From Microbacterium sp. HD4P20 (GTDB lineage: Bacteria; Actinomycetota; Actinomycetes; Actinomycetales; Microbacteriaceae), in contig NZ_JAHZQZ020000011.1 in assembly GCF_019449275.2 (NCBI RefSeq), forward strand, positions 372,001-436,000: a DNA stretch of 64,000 nt, given 5' to 3'. A program made the translations under genes and the position numbers. Of the stretch, positions 8,399-16,567 are shown in pieces (positions within the stretch are counted from its first letter, which is position 1; each line of letters starts with the position of its first letter). The notes beneath the pieces were generated by a model. The model did not search any database, was not told the DNA's origin, and saw nothing but the letters and a program-made list of their open reading frames with translations.

Positions 8399-8788
8399 TC
8401 ACGAGCCCGGTCGTGGCTTCGGCGGCCTGGTCGCAACGGGCTCCACGTCAGACTGATCCGGCCCTGGTGGCTGGTCGCCGCTCTCGATGAGCACGGTGTG
8501 GGGCTCATCGAGTCGAATCCCGGCTTCACGAAGGGCCTCCAGGACGGCGGGGACGGCACGGTCGATCGCTACGGTTCGTGACGATCGATCGGATGCGGCC
8601 CACAGTCGGACCTCGACCTCAAGAGCGCCGTTCTCCGCATCGGTCACGACCGCGTCGGGCTCCGGGGTGCCCTCCACGCGCATCCCGCGCAGGGCGCGAC
8701 CGATCGCCCTGCGCGCTTGTGCGGCATCAGTGCCGGCATCGAGGAGCAACCGGAATGAGACCCGCACAGTGGGGTAGTGCGTGCTCAC
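8399..8788 (-). CDS. hypothetical protein, possible C-terminal remnant of an MscS-type channel
   Basis: A 129-residue reading frame opening with GTG and lacking a clear ribosome-binding site. Its core (YPTVRVSFRLLLDAGTDAAQ, then AVPAVLEALREAGI) resembles the cytoplasmic alpha/beta domain at the end of small mechanosensitive channels, but no membrane domain precedes it. The upstream 8789-8912 stretch reads EIRLTRKRLPAIDPASQNRV in another reverse frame, which loosely resembles the beta-domain of such channels. A decayed, frameshifted channel is therefore possible; an unrelated small soluble protein is the alternative. Confidence 0.45.
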   Translation of the reverse strand: MSTHYPTVRVSFRLLLDAGTDAAQARRAIGRALRGMRVEGTPEPDAVVTDAENGALEVEVRLWAASDRSSRTVAIDRAVPAVLEALREAGIRLDEPHTVLIESGDQPPGPDQSDVEPVATRPPKPRPGS

Positions 8789-8988
8789 CTCGAGAGAACC
8801 GGTGACCGCCCTTCAGCACGACCACTCGATTCTGGCTCGCGGGATCGATCGCGGGCAGTCGCTTGCGCGTGAGGCGGATTTCACCTAGCGGAGAATCCGT
8901 GCGGCCCCACACGCGCTCGCATTAGCGAGCCGGATGGGTGCAAGCAAGTGGCTTGCACGGCCTCGGCGGCCGCGTAAACCATGTCGTC

Positions 8989-9783
8989 ATGGCGATCGCA
9001 CCGGCTCCCGACAAGATCTACGAGCGCGCTGAAGCGGAGGGTGAGCGCAGGCTCTCGATGACCGTGCTCGAAGAGGGCGCCACGGGCTTCATCGCGGGCG
9101 TGACGATCGTCTTCGGCATCACCGCCTGGGGGATGGTGGAATCTTGGATGGCCCCCGCCTTCGGCGATGGCCCCGGCAGGGTCGCCGGCGCTCTCGCCTT
9201 CGCCATCGGGCTGGTGTTCTTGGTGGTAGGCCGTTCCGAACTCTTCACCGAGAACCTGTTCGATCCTGTGGCTGCCGCGCTGGCTGCGCCGACTCGGAAG
9301 AAGTGGTGGGGCCTGGGGAGACTCTGGGCACTCGTCCTGCTGTTCAACCTCATCGGTGGCGCGGCGATGGTGCTCATCTTCTCCATTCCAGGTGCGCTGC
9401 CATCCGTCGCGCATGACACGCTCAACCTCCTCGCCGAAGAGACCGCGGGAAACAGCCCCCTGGCGACCTTCGCCAGGGCCATCGCGGCAGGGACCCTGCT
9501 GACCCTGCTTTCGTTCCTCCTGAACGCCGTCGATTCTGTGGCCAGCCGCATCGCTCTGGCCTTCATGGTCGGCTTCTTCCTTGCCCTCGGACCCTTCGAC
9601 CACGTCGTCGTATCGGCTCTCATGCTCCTGTTCGGTGTCTTGCTCGGGGGAGACGTCGACTATGGAGATGTCGGTGTCAATATCGGGGTGGCCACCGCCG
9701 GCAATCTGCTGGGCGGCATATTGCTCATGACCGTGACTCACGTCGTGCAGCACGTCGGCGCCCGCCGGTCCAGCGAGGACTGA
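8989..9783 (+). CDS. formate/nitrite transporter family channel
   Basis: A 264-residue FNT-family membrane protein. The signature GRSELFTENL lies near residue 80, and six hydrophobic segments alternate with short loops. It should form a pentameric channel for a small monovalent anion such as formate or nitrite; the true substrate cannot be read from sequence. The ATG at 8989 is preferred over an upstream in-frame GTG at 8938, because residues before it are not family-like, although no good ribosome-binding site is visible. A strong hairpin follows. Confidence 0.85.
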   Translation: MAIAPAPDKIYERAEAEGERRLSMTVLEEGATGFIAGVTIVFGITAWGMVESWMAPAFGDGPGRVAGALAFAIGLVFLVVGRSELFTENLFDPVAAALAAPTRKKWWGLGRLWALVLLFNLIGGAAMVLIFSIPGALPSVAHDTLNLLAEETAGNSPLATFARAIAAGTLLTLLSFLLNAVDSVASRIALAFMVGFFLALGPFDHVVVSALMLLFGVLLGGDVDYGDVGVNIGVATAGNLLGGILLMTVTHVVQHVGARRSSED

Positions 9784-9809
9784 ACCGCCGCCGGCCGAGT
9801 ACGGGTTAC

Positions 9810-9840
9810 GGGTGCGCCACGCCCCTGGTATGGCGCACCC
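9810..9840 (+). terminator. hairpin terminator after the FNT-family gene
   Basis: GGGTGCGCCA (9810-9819) pairs perfectly with TGGCGCACCC (9831-9840) across an 11-base loop, 26 bases after the stop. There is no U-tract, as is common for actinobacterial terminators. Confidence 0.7.
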
Positions 9841-9902
9841 GCTGGCGGTGGGTCCGCACGATGCGTCTTCTCAGCGCACGGTGTGGTCCTTAGGGTGGTC
9901 GC

Positions 9903-10583
9903 ATGAGCGAAGCCGGGTGGCGGGCATTCCTATCCGGTGACGGCGTGGACGACTGGGTGATCCTGCACGGCGGCCCGACGGCGGTTTTCACGGTGGCATC
10001 CCTGCAGGCGGCTGCCCGTCTTGCGGCGGTGGTAGCGGAGGTGCCGGGACTTGGTGAGAGGGTTCTGCTCACCGCTACGTCGGATCACCTCACCGTGAAG
10101 CTGACCCGTGAGATGTGGGGCACCGAGCGCGACCACCTCGACGTCGCGCGAGACATCTCCGCTCTTGCGCGCGAGCACGGTGCGGTCGCTGATCGACACG
10201 CGGTGCAGGAGGTCCAGGTGGCGATCGCCGCGAAACCGGAGGCGATCGACCTGCCCTTCTGGCGCGCCGTGCTCGGCTACGCGCCGCTGCATGACGACAA
10301 CTGCATCGATCCGCTCGGTCAGGGCTCGACCGTATGGATGCAGGATCTCGACCCTTCCAAGTCGCTCCGACACGCCATGCACATCGATGTCTCGCTTGCG
10401 CACGACCATATCGGGGCGCGTCTGGCCGAGGCTGTGGCTGCGGGGGGACGCATCGTTGACGACTCGGAAGCGCCGAGCGCGTGGATCCTCGCGGATCAGT
10501 CGGGCAACAAGGTCTGCCTCGCGGCGTGGCCGGACGGAGCCCGCCCCGCGAGCGTGGGCGACTCCGCCGGCAATGAGGTGTGA
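9903..10583 (+). CDS. pterin carbinolamine dehydratase-like domain fused to a VOC domain
   Basis: A 226-residue two-domain protein. Residues 1-100 resemble 4a-hydroxytetrahydrobiopterin dehydratase (WRAFLSG at the start, then LTATSDHLTVKLT and DHLDVARDISALA). Residues 105-220 form a glyoxalase/VOC domain (LPFWRAVLGYAP, MHIDVSLAHDHI, DQSGNKVCLAAWPDG). The pairing is seen in actinobacterial annotations of this dehydratase, but which activity remains is unclear; no aromatic-amino-acid hydroxylase gene is nearby. The ATG at 9903 has no strong upstream purine box, so a short leader is likely. Confidence 0.7.
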   Translation: MSEAGWRAFLSGDGVDDWVILHGGPTAVFTVASLQAAARLAAVVAEVPGLGERVLLTATSDHLTVKLTREMWGTERDHLDVARDISALAREHGAVADRHAVQEVQVAIAAKPEAIDLPFWRAVLGYAPLHDDNCIDPLGQGSTVWMQDLDPSKSLRHAMHIDVSLAHDHIGARLAEAVAAGGRIVDDSEAPSAWILADQSGNKVCLAAWPDGARPASVGDSAGNEV

Positions 10584-10708
10584 CACCCGAACGACTCGTT
10601 CCGCCCTCGATCAGACATTGCGAGCGCGTGCACAGCTGTTCGGTGGAGCGGAAGGCGACCGTGTATCGGCGAGATCACGGACAGCCACCGCTCAATCGAT
10701 CGAGGAGG

Positions 10709-10996
10709 TCAGCGGCGCTTCCGTGCGCGGATCGCGCCGTACGCGCGCATCAACTGGGGGACGACCAGGTATACCGCGAGGGGGACGACGATCAGGGTGA
10801 GCACGAACGCCCGCGCCACCGGGTGCCAGTCGACCGAGATGGGTCCCATGGCGAGCATGCCGATCGCGACAAGCGGGAAGATCGCCAACCATGTGATGAC
10901 CGCGCGGACGTGTACGGACGGCGGTTTGGGTGCCGACGGAGCGACGACGGCAGCGCCGGTGGAGTCTCGCACGCCGGGGGTGGTGGGTGTAACCAT
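10709..10996 (-). CDS. small two-helix membrane protein, unknown function
   Basis: A 95-residue protein with a Pro/Ala-rich N-terminal tail, two hydrophobic helices (VITWLAIFPLVAIGMLA and FVLTLIVVPLAVYLVV) and a basic C-terminus (RARKRR), suggesting two membrane passes with cytoplasmic ends. The ATG at 10996 has GAGGGAGC just upstream. It converges on the VOC-fusion gene; the 125 bases between their stops hold nothing I recognise. No function is proposed. Confidence 0.7.
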   Translation of the reverse strand: MVTPTTPGVRDSTGAAVVAPSAPKPPSVHVRAVITWLAIFPLVAIGMLAMGPISVDWHPVARAFVLTLIVVPLAVYLVVPQLMRAYGAIRARKRR

Positions 10997-11161
10997 CGGG
11001 GCTCCCTCTGGGGTCGGCTGGTCAGGAAACTGCAACGGCCGAGCCAAGACCGGCATTCCCGTGGGTGAGCGTCATCGAGCCGGACGACATCCTGTCCCGT
11101 GCGGTTGCGACCTGCTCGTGGGTGAGGCGGGCCGATCCGCCCTGGCCGCTACGGTGGGGGC

Positions 11162-11746
11162 ATGCGGTCTCGCTCAGTTCTGGTCGTCAGTGCGCTATTC
11201 CTCACTCTTGGTCTGACTGCGTGCGCCTCGGCAGCGGCTGGTGGCGGGGCACCCACATCCGAGGCGATGAGTGAGCCCTCTGAGACGAGCGAACCGACCT
11301 CTTCGGAGAGCACGGATGCCGCGGCGCGGGAGCAGGCTCAGGCGTGGCTCGATGCGGCTGTCCTGCCGCCAGGAGCCGTCCCCTCCGACGTGAGTGTCGG
11401 CAGGTTCGACTCGTGGACAGGGTGGCCGTGCGGCCCGGTCGAGGACCTCGAAGCGTTCTGGACGATCCCCGGCGCGACCGTCCACGAGACGGCCAACTGG
11501 CTGATGGAGCACCCGACCGCCGATCTGGTGACGACCGCGATCGGGCCGGTGTCCGATGATCCGGCGATCACTTCAGCGATCGTCGGTTACATCCCTGCGC
11601 CGGACGCCCAGGAAGGGATCGTCTACACGGTCGCGAAGATCCACGACGGTGTCGCGGTCAGAGCCGAGATCGCGGCTCAAACCGAGTCCGCGGCCTGCCC
11701 GTCCCTCCCGAACGGCGCGACGTACGGAGCCCCTGGACAGGGCTAG
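11162..11746 (+). CDS. hypothetical lipoprotein
   Basis: A 194-residue exported lipoprotein. The signal peptide MRSRSVLVVSALFLTLG is followed by the lipobox LTACAS, then a low-complexity Ser/Glu/Thr linker of about 40 residues and a compact domain containing two Cys outside the lipobox (WPCGP near residue 90 and AACPS near the end), which may form a disulfide. I do not recognise the domain. It converges on the rhamnosidase gene across a long hairpin. Confidence 0.75.
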   Translation: MRSRSVLVVSALFLTLGLTACASAAAGGGAPTSEAMSEPSETSEPTSSESTDAAAREQAQAWLDAAVLPPGAVPSDVSVGRFDSWTGWPCGPVEDLEAFWTIPGATVHETANWLMEHPTADLVTTAIGPVSDDPAITSAIVGYIPAPDAQEGIVYTVAKIHDGVAVRAEIAAQTESAACPSLPNGATYGAPGQG

Positions 11747-11810
11747 CGGCGCCTGGGCGGATGCGCTGTCTCAGATGGGCCGGCGCGCGCCCGCCGAAAC
11801 TCACCGAACT

Positions 11811-11855
11811 GTCGCAAATGGCCGCGTCGACCGCGTAGAAGCGGCCGTTCGCGAC
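11811..11855. terminator. 15-bp-stem bidirectional hairpin between convergent genes
   Basis: GTCGCAAATGGCCGC (11811-11825) pairs with GCGGCCGTTCGCGAC (11841-11855), 13 of 15 positions as Watson-Crick pairs, with a 15-base loop. It lies between the lipoprotein stop and the rhamnosidase stop and can serve both strands. Confidence 0.65.
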
Positions 11856-11937
11856 GTCTCTGCGAGAAGTACGTGATCGCTGCCGATCAGGCACGGCTGG
11901 TGTTCCTACCCACTCGCTCCGACCGGTGCGGCCACCG

Positions 11938-14532
11938 TCACTGCGAGAACCTGACGGTACGGGAATGGATGCCGGGGCCTACGGACTCTTCGTCGACCCC
12001 GACGAAGTCCAGCACGGCCTCGGTTCCCACCGGCACCGTGACCTCGACGTGCAGCGCCCCGTCCTCGATGCGCCAGGTGATAGCCGCCTCGCCGTAAGGG
12101 GTGAGGTGTCGTGCCGAGGCCGAGGTGAGTCCGCCACCGGGCCGCGGCGCGAAGCGGATCCTGCGGTATCCCGGTGCGTCGGGGGCGAGGCCGGCGACGA
12201 CGCGGTGCATCCAGTCGGCGACGGCGCCCAGCGCGTAGTGATTGAACGACGTCATCGTGCCCGGGTTCACGGTGCCGTCGGGCATGAGCGAATCCCAGCG
12301 CTCCCACACCGTGGTCGCACCCTGCTCCACCTGGTAGAGCCAGGACGGGCACTCGCGCTCGAGCAGCAGATCGTAGGCCGTGTCGATGTGCCCGCCGGCG
12401 CTCAGCGCATCCGACACCAGCGGCGTGCCGACGAACCCGGTCGCGATGCGATTGCCTGCGTCGCGCACGAGCTGCGCAAGACGGGAGGCCGCGGCATCCC
12501 GTCTGTGCGGATCGGTGATGAGATCGAACCGCAAGCCGAGAGCGTACGCCGTCTGCGCGTCGCTGGTCATGGTGCCGTCGGCGTTCACGTACTCCGCGGC
12601 GAACGCGGCGACGACCTCGGCGGCCAGGGCGTCGTAGTGCACGCGCTCCTCATCCAGGCCGAGCACCTCGGCCATGCGCGCGACGGTCCGCGCCGACTTC
12701 GCGAAGTACGCGGTGGCGACGAGGTAGCGGTCGGTGCGGGCGTCGGCCGGGTCCTGCGGGGGCGCGGCCGGGTCGAGCCAGTCGCCGAGCTGGAACCCGG
12801 TGTTCCACAGGCGCGACGGTCCGGCCAGGCGCGCGAGCAGATCGACCCAGCGGCGGGCGCTGTCGAACTGCGCGCGCAGCACGCCGGTGTCGCCGAAGCG
12901 CTCGTAGAGCGTCCAGGGCAGGAGCGTCGCGACGTCGCCCCACGCGGCGCCCGGCCGTATCGGCGTCCACATCCGGTCGGCGGGGATGACAGGCACGTAC
13001 CAGGGGACTGTGCCGTCGGGCAGCTGCTCGATCGCGAGGTCGTGCAGCCAGCCCGAGAGCATGCCCGACACGTCGTACAGCGTCGAGGCGGTCGGCCCGA
13101 AGACCTGGATGTCGCCGGTCCAGCCGACGCGTTCGTCGCGCTGCGGGCAGTCGGTCGGGATGTCGACGAAGTTGCCGCGCATGCCCCAGCGCACGTTCTC
13201 GTGCAGGCGGTTGAGCGCCGGGTCGGAGGAATCGAACCACCCGGTGCGCTCGAGGTCGGTGTGGTAGACCCGGGCGATCAGGGCGCCGGCGGCCGCATCG
13301 GCGTCGAGGTCGCCCGGCCAGCCTGCAACCTCGACGTAGCGGAAGCCATGGAAGGTGAATCGCGGTTCCCACTCCTCGACGTCGCGGCCGGCGAGGGTGT
13401 AGTTGTCGGCCGAGCGCGCGTCGCGCAGCGGCCGCGTGTAGATCTCGCCGTCCTGCATCACCTCGGCGGTGCGCAGGGTGACGGTGGCGCCCGCGGGCCC
13501 GCTCACGCGGATACGCACGCGGCCGACGAGGTTCTGCCCGAAGTCGAGGATGCGTGAGCCACTCGGCCCGGTGAGCACCTCGACAGGGCGGAGCTCCTCC
13601 GTGCAGCGGACCGGGGGAGCGGTGGGTGAGACGAGAGTCGCGGGGTCGCGGTGGCGCTCTTGCACGCCCTCCCACCCGGCCTCGTCGAAGCCCGGGGACG
13701 ACCACCCTCGGTGCTCTTCGCGGGCGTCGTAGTCCTCTCCGTCGTAGATGCCGCTGTGCAGGATGGGGCTCGCCGCCGAGGTCCAGGAGTGGTCGGTCCC
13801 GATGATCTCGCGCGAGCCGTCGGCGTACGTGAGCTCGAGCTGACCGAGGAAGGACTGGTCGGCGCCGTAGAGGTTGCGAAACCCGCCGCGCCAGCCCAGC
13901 CGGCCGCGGTACCAGCCGTCGCCGAGCCACGCGCCGATCGCATTGGTGCCCGGGCGCACGCTGTCGGTGACGTCGTAGGTGTAGTAGCGAAGCCGCTGCC
14001 CGTACACGGTCCAGCCCGGTGAGAGCGTGTCGTCGCCGACGCGCTCGCCGTTGAGCTCGGCCTCGTACAGGCCGTGCGCGGTCGCGTACAGCCGTGCCCG
14101 GACCAGCCCGCCCTGCGCCTCGAACTCGCGGCGCACGATCGACGGGCGGCGCTGGTCGGAGTGGGCGTTCTCATTGCGGATAGACCCGATCGGTCGCGCC
14201 ACCCAGTCCGACGGCTCGAGCAGCCCTGCTTCGAGGGTGGTGGGGGCGGATGCCTCGGACCACGCGCCGTCGGCACCCCGCACGGCGATCCGCACGGTGA
14301 CGATGTCGCGCGAGCTCAGGGGATCACCGGGCCAGTCCACCAGCACCTGCTCGGGGCTCTGCACTTCGTGCGACGTCGTCGCGCCGCCGCGTTCGAGTTC
14401 GACGCGGTAGGCGTCCTGCCGCCAGCCCGACGGAGCGGAGGCGACCGTCCACGAGAGCCGCGGCATCCGTTCACCGATCCCGAGGGGTTCGCGGTGATGC
14501 TCGATGCGGGGCGCGTCGACGATGACGGTCAT
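11938..14532 (-). CDS. GH78 alpha-L-rhamnosidase
   Basis: An 864-residue enzyme of the bacterial alpha-L-rhamnosidase family, releasing terminal alpha-L-rhamnose from glycosides or pectic oligosaccharides by inversion. It shows the full GH78 layout: N-terminal beta-domains (RIEHHREPLGIGERMPRLSW, then GWTVYGQRLRYYTYD near 190), the catalytic (alpha/alpha)6 barrel with DCPQRDERVGWTGD near residue 470 carrying the acid, and a C-terminal beta-domain ending shortly after HVEVTVPVGTEAVL. There is no signal peptide, so it is probably cytoplasmic. It is transcribed away from the dehydrogenase/LacI genes, sharing two operator-like GAAACGTTTC boxes with them. Confidence 0.93.
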   Translation of the reverse strand: MTVIVDAPRIEHHREPLGIGERMPRLSWTVASAPSGWRQDAYRVELERGGATTSHEVQSPEQVLVDWPGDPLSSRDIVTVRIAVRGADGAWSEASAPTTLEAGLLEPSDWVARPIGSIRNENAHSDQRRPSIVRREFEAQGGLVRARLYATAHGLYEAELNGERVGDDTLSPGWTVYGQRLRYYTYDVTDSVRPGTNAIGAWLGDGWYRGRLGWRGGFRNLYGADQSFLGQLELTYADGSREIIGTDHSWTSAASPILHSGIYDGEDYDAREEHRGWSSPGFDEAGWEGVQERHRDPATLVSPTAPPVRCTEELRPVEVLTGPSGSRILDFGQNLVGRVRIRVSGPAGATVTLRTAEVMQDGEIYTRPLRDARSADNYTLAGRDVEEWEPRFTFHGFRYVEVAGWPGDLDADAAAGALIARVYHTDLERTGWFDSSDPALNRLHENVRWGMRGNFVDIPTDCPQRDERVGWTGDIQVFGPTASTLYDVSGMLSGWLHDLAIEQLPDGTVPWYVPVIPADRMWTPIRPGAAWGDVATLLPWTLYERFGDTGVLRAQFDSARRWVDLLARLAGPSRLWNTGFQLGDWLDPAAPPQDPADARTDRYLVATAYFAKSARTVARMAEVLGLDEERVHYDALAAEVVAAFAAEYVNADGTMTSDAQTAYALGLRFDLITDPHRRDAAASRLAQLVRDAGNRIATGFVGTPLVSDALSAGGHIDTAYDLLLERECPSWLYQVEQGATTVWERWDSLMPDGTVNPGTMTSFNHYALGAVADWMHRVVAGLAPDAPGYRRIRFAPRPGGGLTSASARHLTPYGEAAITWRIEDGALHVEVTVPVGTEAVLDFVGVDEESVGPGIHSRTVRFSQ

Positions 14533-14567
14533 GGTGGGCCTTCCCGGGTTGGTTCGGTGGAAGCTCT

Positions 14568-14622
14568 GAAACGTTTCGGTCCTGCGTGTACAGTGAGTGT
14601 GGCATCGACTTCGAAACGTTTC
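14568..14622. promoter_or_regulatory. two identical LacI-type operators, GAAACGTTTC
   Basis: The decamer palindrome GAAACGTTTC occurs at 14568-14577 and again at 14613-14622, 45 bp apart, in the 116-base region between the divergent rhamnosidase and dehydrogenase genes. This is the classic LacI-family half-site arrangement with a central CG. The LacI regulator at 15482 is the obvious binder, and the spacing would allow looping or simultaneous control of both promoters. Confidence 0.7.
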
Positions 14623-14648
14623 AAGTCGTGGCGGCGCGAGGAGGCATC

Positions 14649-15479
14649 ATGACGATCGGTGTGACGGGCAGTAGTGGCAAGCTCGGCCGCGCGACGGTGG
14701 AGCGCCTGCGGGCCGACGGCCACGACGTGATCGGCTTCGACCTCGCCGGTACTTCCGGTCCGGGCTTCACGCGCGTCGACCTGACCGACTTCGGGCAGAC
14801 GCTCGACGCCCTTCTGTCGGTGACGGCACGCCACGACGGACTAGACGCCCTCGTGCACCTCGCCGCCATTCCGGTGAACGGCCTCGTGCCGGATGCCGCG
14901 ACCTTCCACAACAACATGACCGTGTCGTTCAACGCGATGTTCGCGGCGCACCGCGCGGGCATCCGCACCATCGTGCTCGCCTCGAGCATCACCGCGATGG
15001 GGTTCCCGTTCGACGAGGCACCGCCCTCGCTGCCCGTCGACGAGACCTACACGAGCGCCAACAACACCTACGGGCTCGGCAAGGTCGCGGAAGAGACGAT
15101 CGCCGCCCAGCTCGCCCGGTGGCACCCCGACACCTCGATCACGGCGCTGCGGTTCACCAATGTCGTCGCTGAGGATGAGTACGCGACGTTCGAGCGGGCG
15201 GGCGATCCGCAGTACCGGCGCGATCTGGTCGGCTCGTGGATCGACGCGCGTGATGGTGCCGAGGCCGTCGCGCTGGCACTTGCCGCCGCCCAACCGGGCT
15301 TCGAGGTCTACAACGTCGCCGCTCCCGAGTCGGGCGTGGCCTCGGCATCCCGCGACGTGGCAGCCCGGTGGTTCCCGGGCACGCCGGTCGCCGATGACCT
15401 CGGCGAGTTCGAATCGCTCATGTCGACGCGCAAGATCCAGGAGCGGCTGGGCTTCACCGCCCGGTACGACTGGCGCTGA
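14649..15479 (+). CDS. NAD-dependent epimerase/dehydratase-family sugar dehydrogenase
   Basis: A 276-residue extended short-chain dehydrogenase. The Rossmann motif TGSSGKLG is at residues 6-13, and YGLGK supplies the Tyr-x-x-x-Lys catalytic pair near residue 140. It resembles uronate dehydrogenase-like and other aldose-oxidising members. The ATG at 14649 is three bases after the end of GGCATC; no consensus ribosome-binding site is obvious. It is followed after two bases by the LacI gene and is divergent from the rhamnosidase. L-Rhamnose or a hexuronate are plausible substrates, neither proven by the sequence. Confidence 0.78.
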   Translation: MTIGVTGSSGKLGRATVERLRADGHDVIGFDLAGTSGPGFTRVDLTDFGQTLDALLSVTARHDGLDALVHLAAIPVNGLVPDAATFHNNMTVSFNAMFAAHRAGIRTIVLASSITAMGFPFDEAPPSLPVDETYTSANNTYGLGKVAEETIAAQLARWHPDTSITALRFTNVVAEDEYATFERAGDPQYRRDLVGSWIDARDGAEAVALALAAAQPGFEVYNVAAPESGVASASRDVAARWFPGTPVADDLGEFESLMSTRKIQERLGFTARYDWR

Positions 15480-15481
15480 TC

Positions 15482-16486
15482 GTGTCGAGACCGGGAATCC
15501 GCCAGGTCGCCGAGCGCGCAGGAGTCGCGGTCGGCACGGTCTCGGCGTTCCTCAACCACCCCGACCGCGTGTCCGCGGAACGGGCCGGACGCATCGCCGC
15601 GGCGATCGCCGAGCTCGGCTTCGTGCCGAACACGGCGGGCCGGCAGCTTCGCCTCGGCGTGAGCAGCGTCATCGGCTACCTCTCACCCGATGTCAGTAAC
15701 CCGCACGTCGCCGAGATCGCGCGAGAGGTCGAATCGCGGGCCCAGAGCCTCGGCATGACTGTCTTCCTGGCTCACTCGCACGGCGACCGCGCTCGCGAGG
15801 ACGCCTACCTCGAAGCCTTCGAGCAGCGCCAGGTGCGGGGCCTTCTCGTGTCGTCGTTCGAGCCGGTCGAAGATCGGCTCGCCGCGCTCCGCGATCGAGG
15901 CACGCCCTCCGTGCTGGTGGGGCGCCGGGCCCGCCGCGAAGACCAGCCGTCGGTGTCGATCGACGATGTGTCGGGCGGTCGGCAGGCTGCCGAGCACCTG
16001 ATGGTGAGCGGATGCCGTCGGCTGGCGTTCGTGGGAGGACCGCTGCCCGTGCAACAGGTCGCCGATCGGCTCGAGGGCGTGCGCGCCGTGACCACGGCGC
16101 TCGAAGTGATCGAGGTCACGGATCGGTCGATCACAGCGGGTCGCGCCGTCGGTGCCGCCATCGTCGCGCGGGGTCCTGAAGAACGGCCGGATGGGATCTT
16201 CGCGGCGAACGATGTGCTCGCGCTCGGCATCCTGCAAGCGCTCGTGGCGGGCGGCGTATCGGTGCCGGCCGAGATCGCGCTGGTCGGCTACGACGACAAC
16301 GAGTTCGCCGAGGCATCCCTCATTCCGCTCACGAGCGTCCGAGCCCGCCATGAGGATTTCGGCGCGACGGCCGTCGATCTGCTCTTCGAGGCGATCGAGC
16401 ACGCGTCGGTGCCCGACCCGCAGCGCGTGTACGCACCGGAGCTGATCGTGCGCGAGAGTTCGCGCCGCACACCCCGTACCCCCTGA
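15482..16486 (+). CDS. LacI-family transcriptional regulator
   Basis: A 334-residue repressor starting at GTG, two bases after the dehydrogenase stop. The N-terminal helix-turn-helix (IRQVAERAGVAVGTVSAFLN) and hinge (RQLRLGVSSVIGYLSPD) are followed by a periplasmic-binding-protein-like effector domain ending RVYAPELIVRESS. The N-terminal VGTVSAFLN replaces the common VSTVSRVLN. It most likely binds the two GAAACGTTTC boxes and controls the rhamnosidase, the dehydrogenase and itself; effector unknown. Confidence 0.9.
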   Translation: MSRPGIRQVAERAGVAVGTVSAFLNHPDRVSAERAGRIAAAIAELGFVPNTAGRQLRLGVSSVIGYLSPDVSNPHVAEIAREVESRAQSLGMTVFLAHSHGDRAREDAYLEAFEQRQVRGLLVSSFEPVEDRLAALRDRGTPSVLVGRRARREDQPSVSIDDVSGGRQAAEHLMVSGCRRLAFVGGPLPVQQVADRLEGVRAVTTALEVIEVTDRSITAGRAVGAAIVARGPEERPDGIFAANDVLALGILQALVAGGVSVPAEIALVGYDDNEFAEASLIPLTSVRARHEDFGATAVDLLFEAIEHASVPDPQRVYAPELIVRESSRRTPRTP

Positions 16487-16492
16487 CCCACA

Positions 16493-16553
16493 GTTCGTTC
16501 GTCGTATATGTACGCCGGACGGGCGATTTCACGTACATATACGACGAACGAAC
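16493..16553. repeat. long palindrome, copy A of the TTCGTTCG...GTACG family
   Basis: Arms 16493-16514 and 16532-16553 are perfect 22-base inverted complements, beginning with TTCGTTCGTCGTATATGTAC after a G, around a 17-base loop. Copies B (44670-44730) and C (60784-60842) share the arms; copy A carries the loop in the opposite orientation. It lies 6 bases after the LacI stop and ends only three bases before the ribosome-binding site of the next gene. A strong transcript hairpin, terminator or processing signal is likely. Confidence 0.85.
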
Positions 16554-16567
16554 CGAAGGAGAACGAC

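Noticed and set aside
11926..13557. A 543-codon forward frame
   Set aside because: It lies antisense to the clear GH78 rhamnosidase and has no family motifs or start signal.
16493..16553. Copy A as an ordinary LacI operator for the apiosidase-like gene
   Set aside because: Arms of 22 bases with a 17-base loop are much longer than LacI sites, and the same element recurs by unrelated genes.
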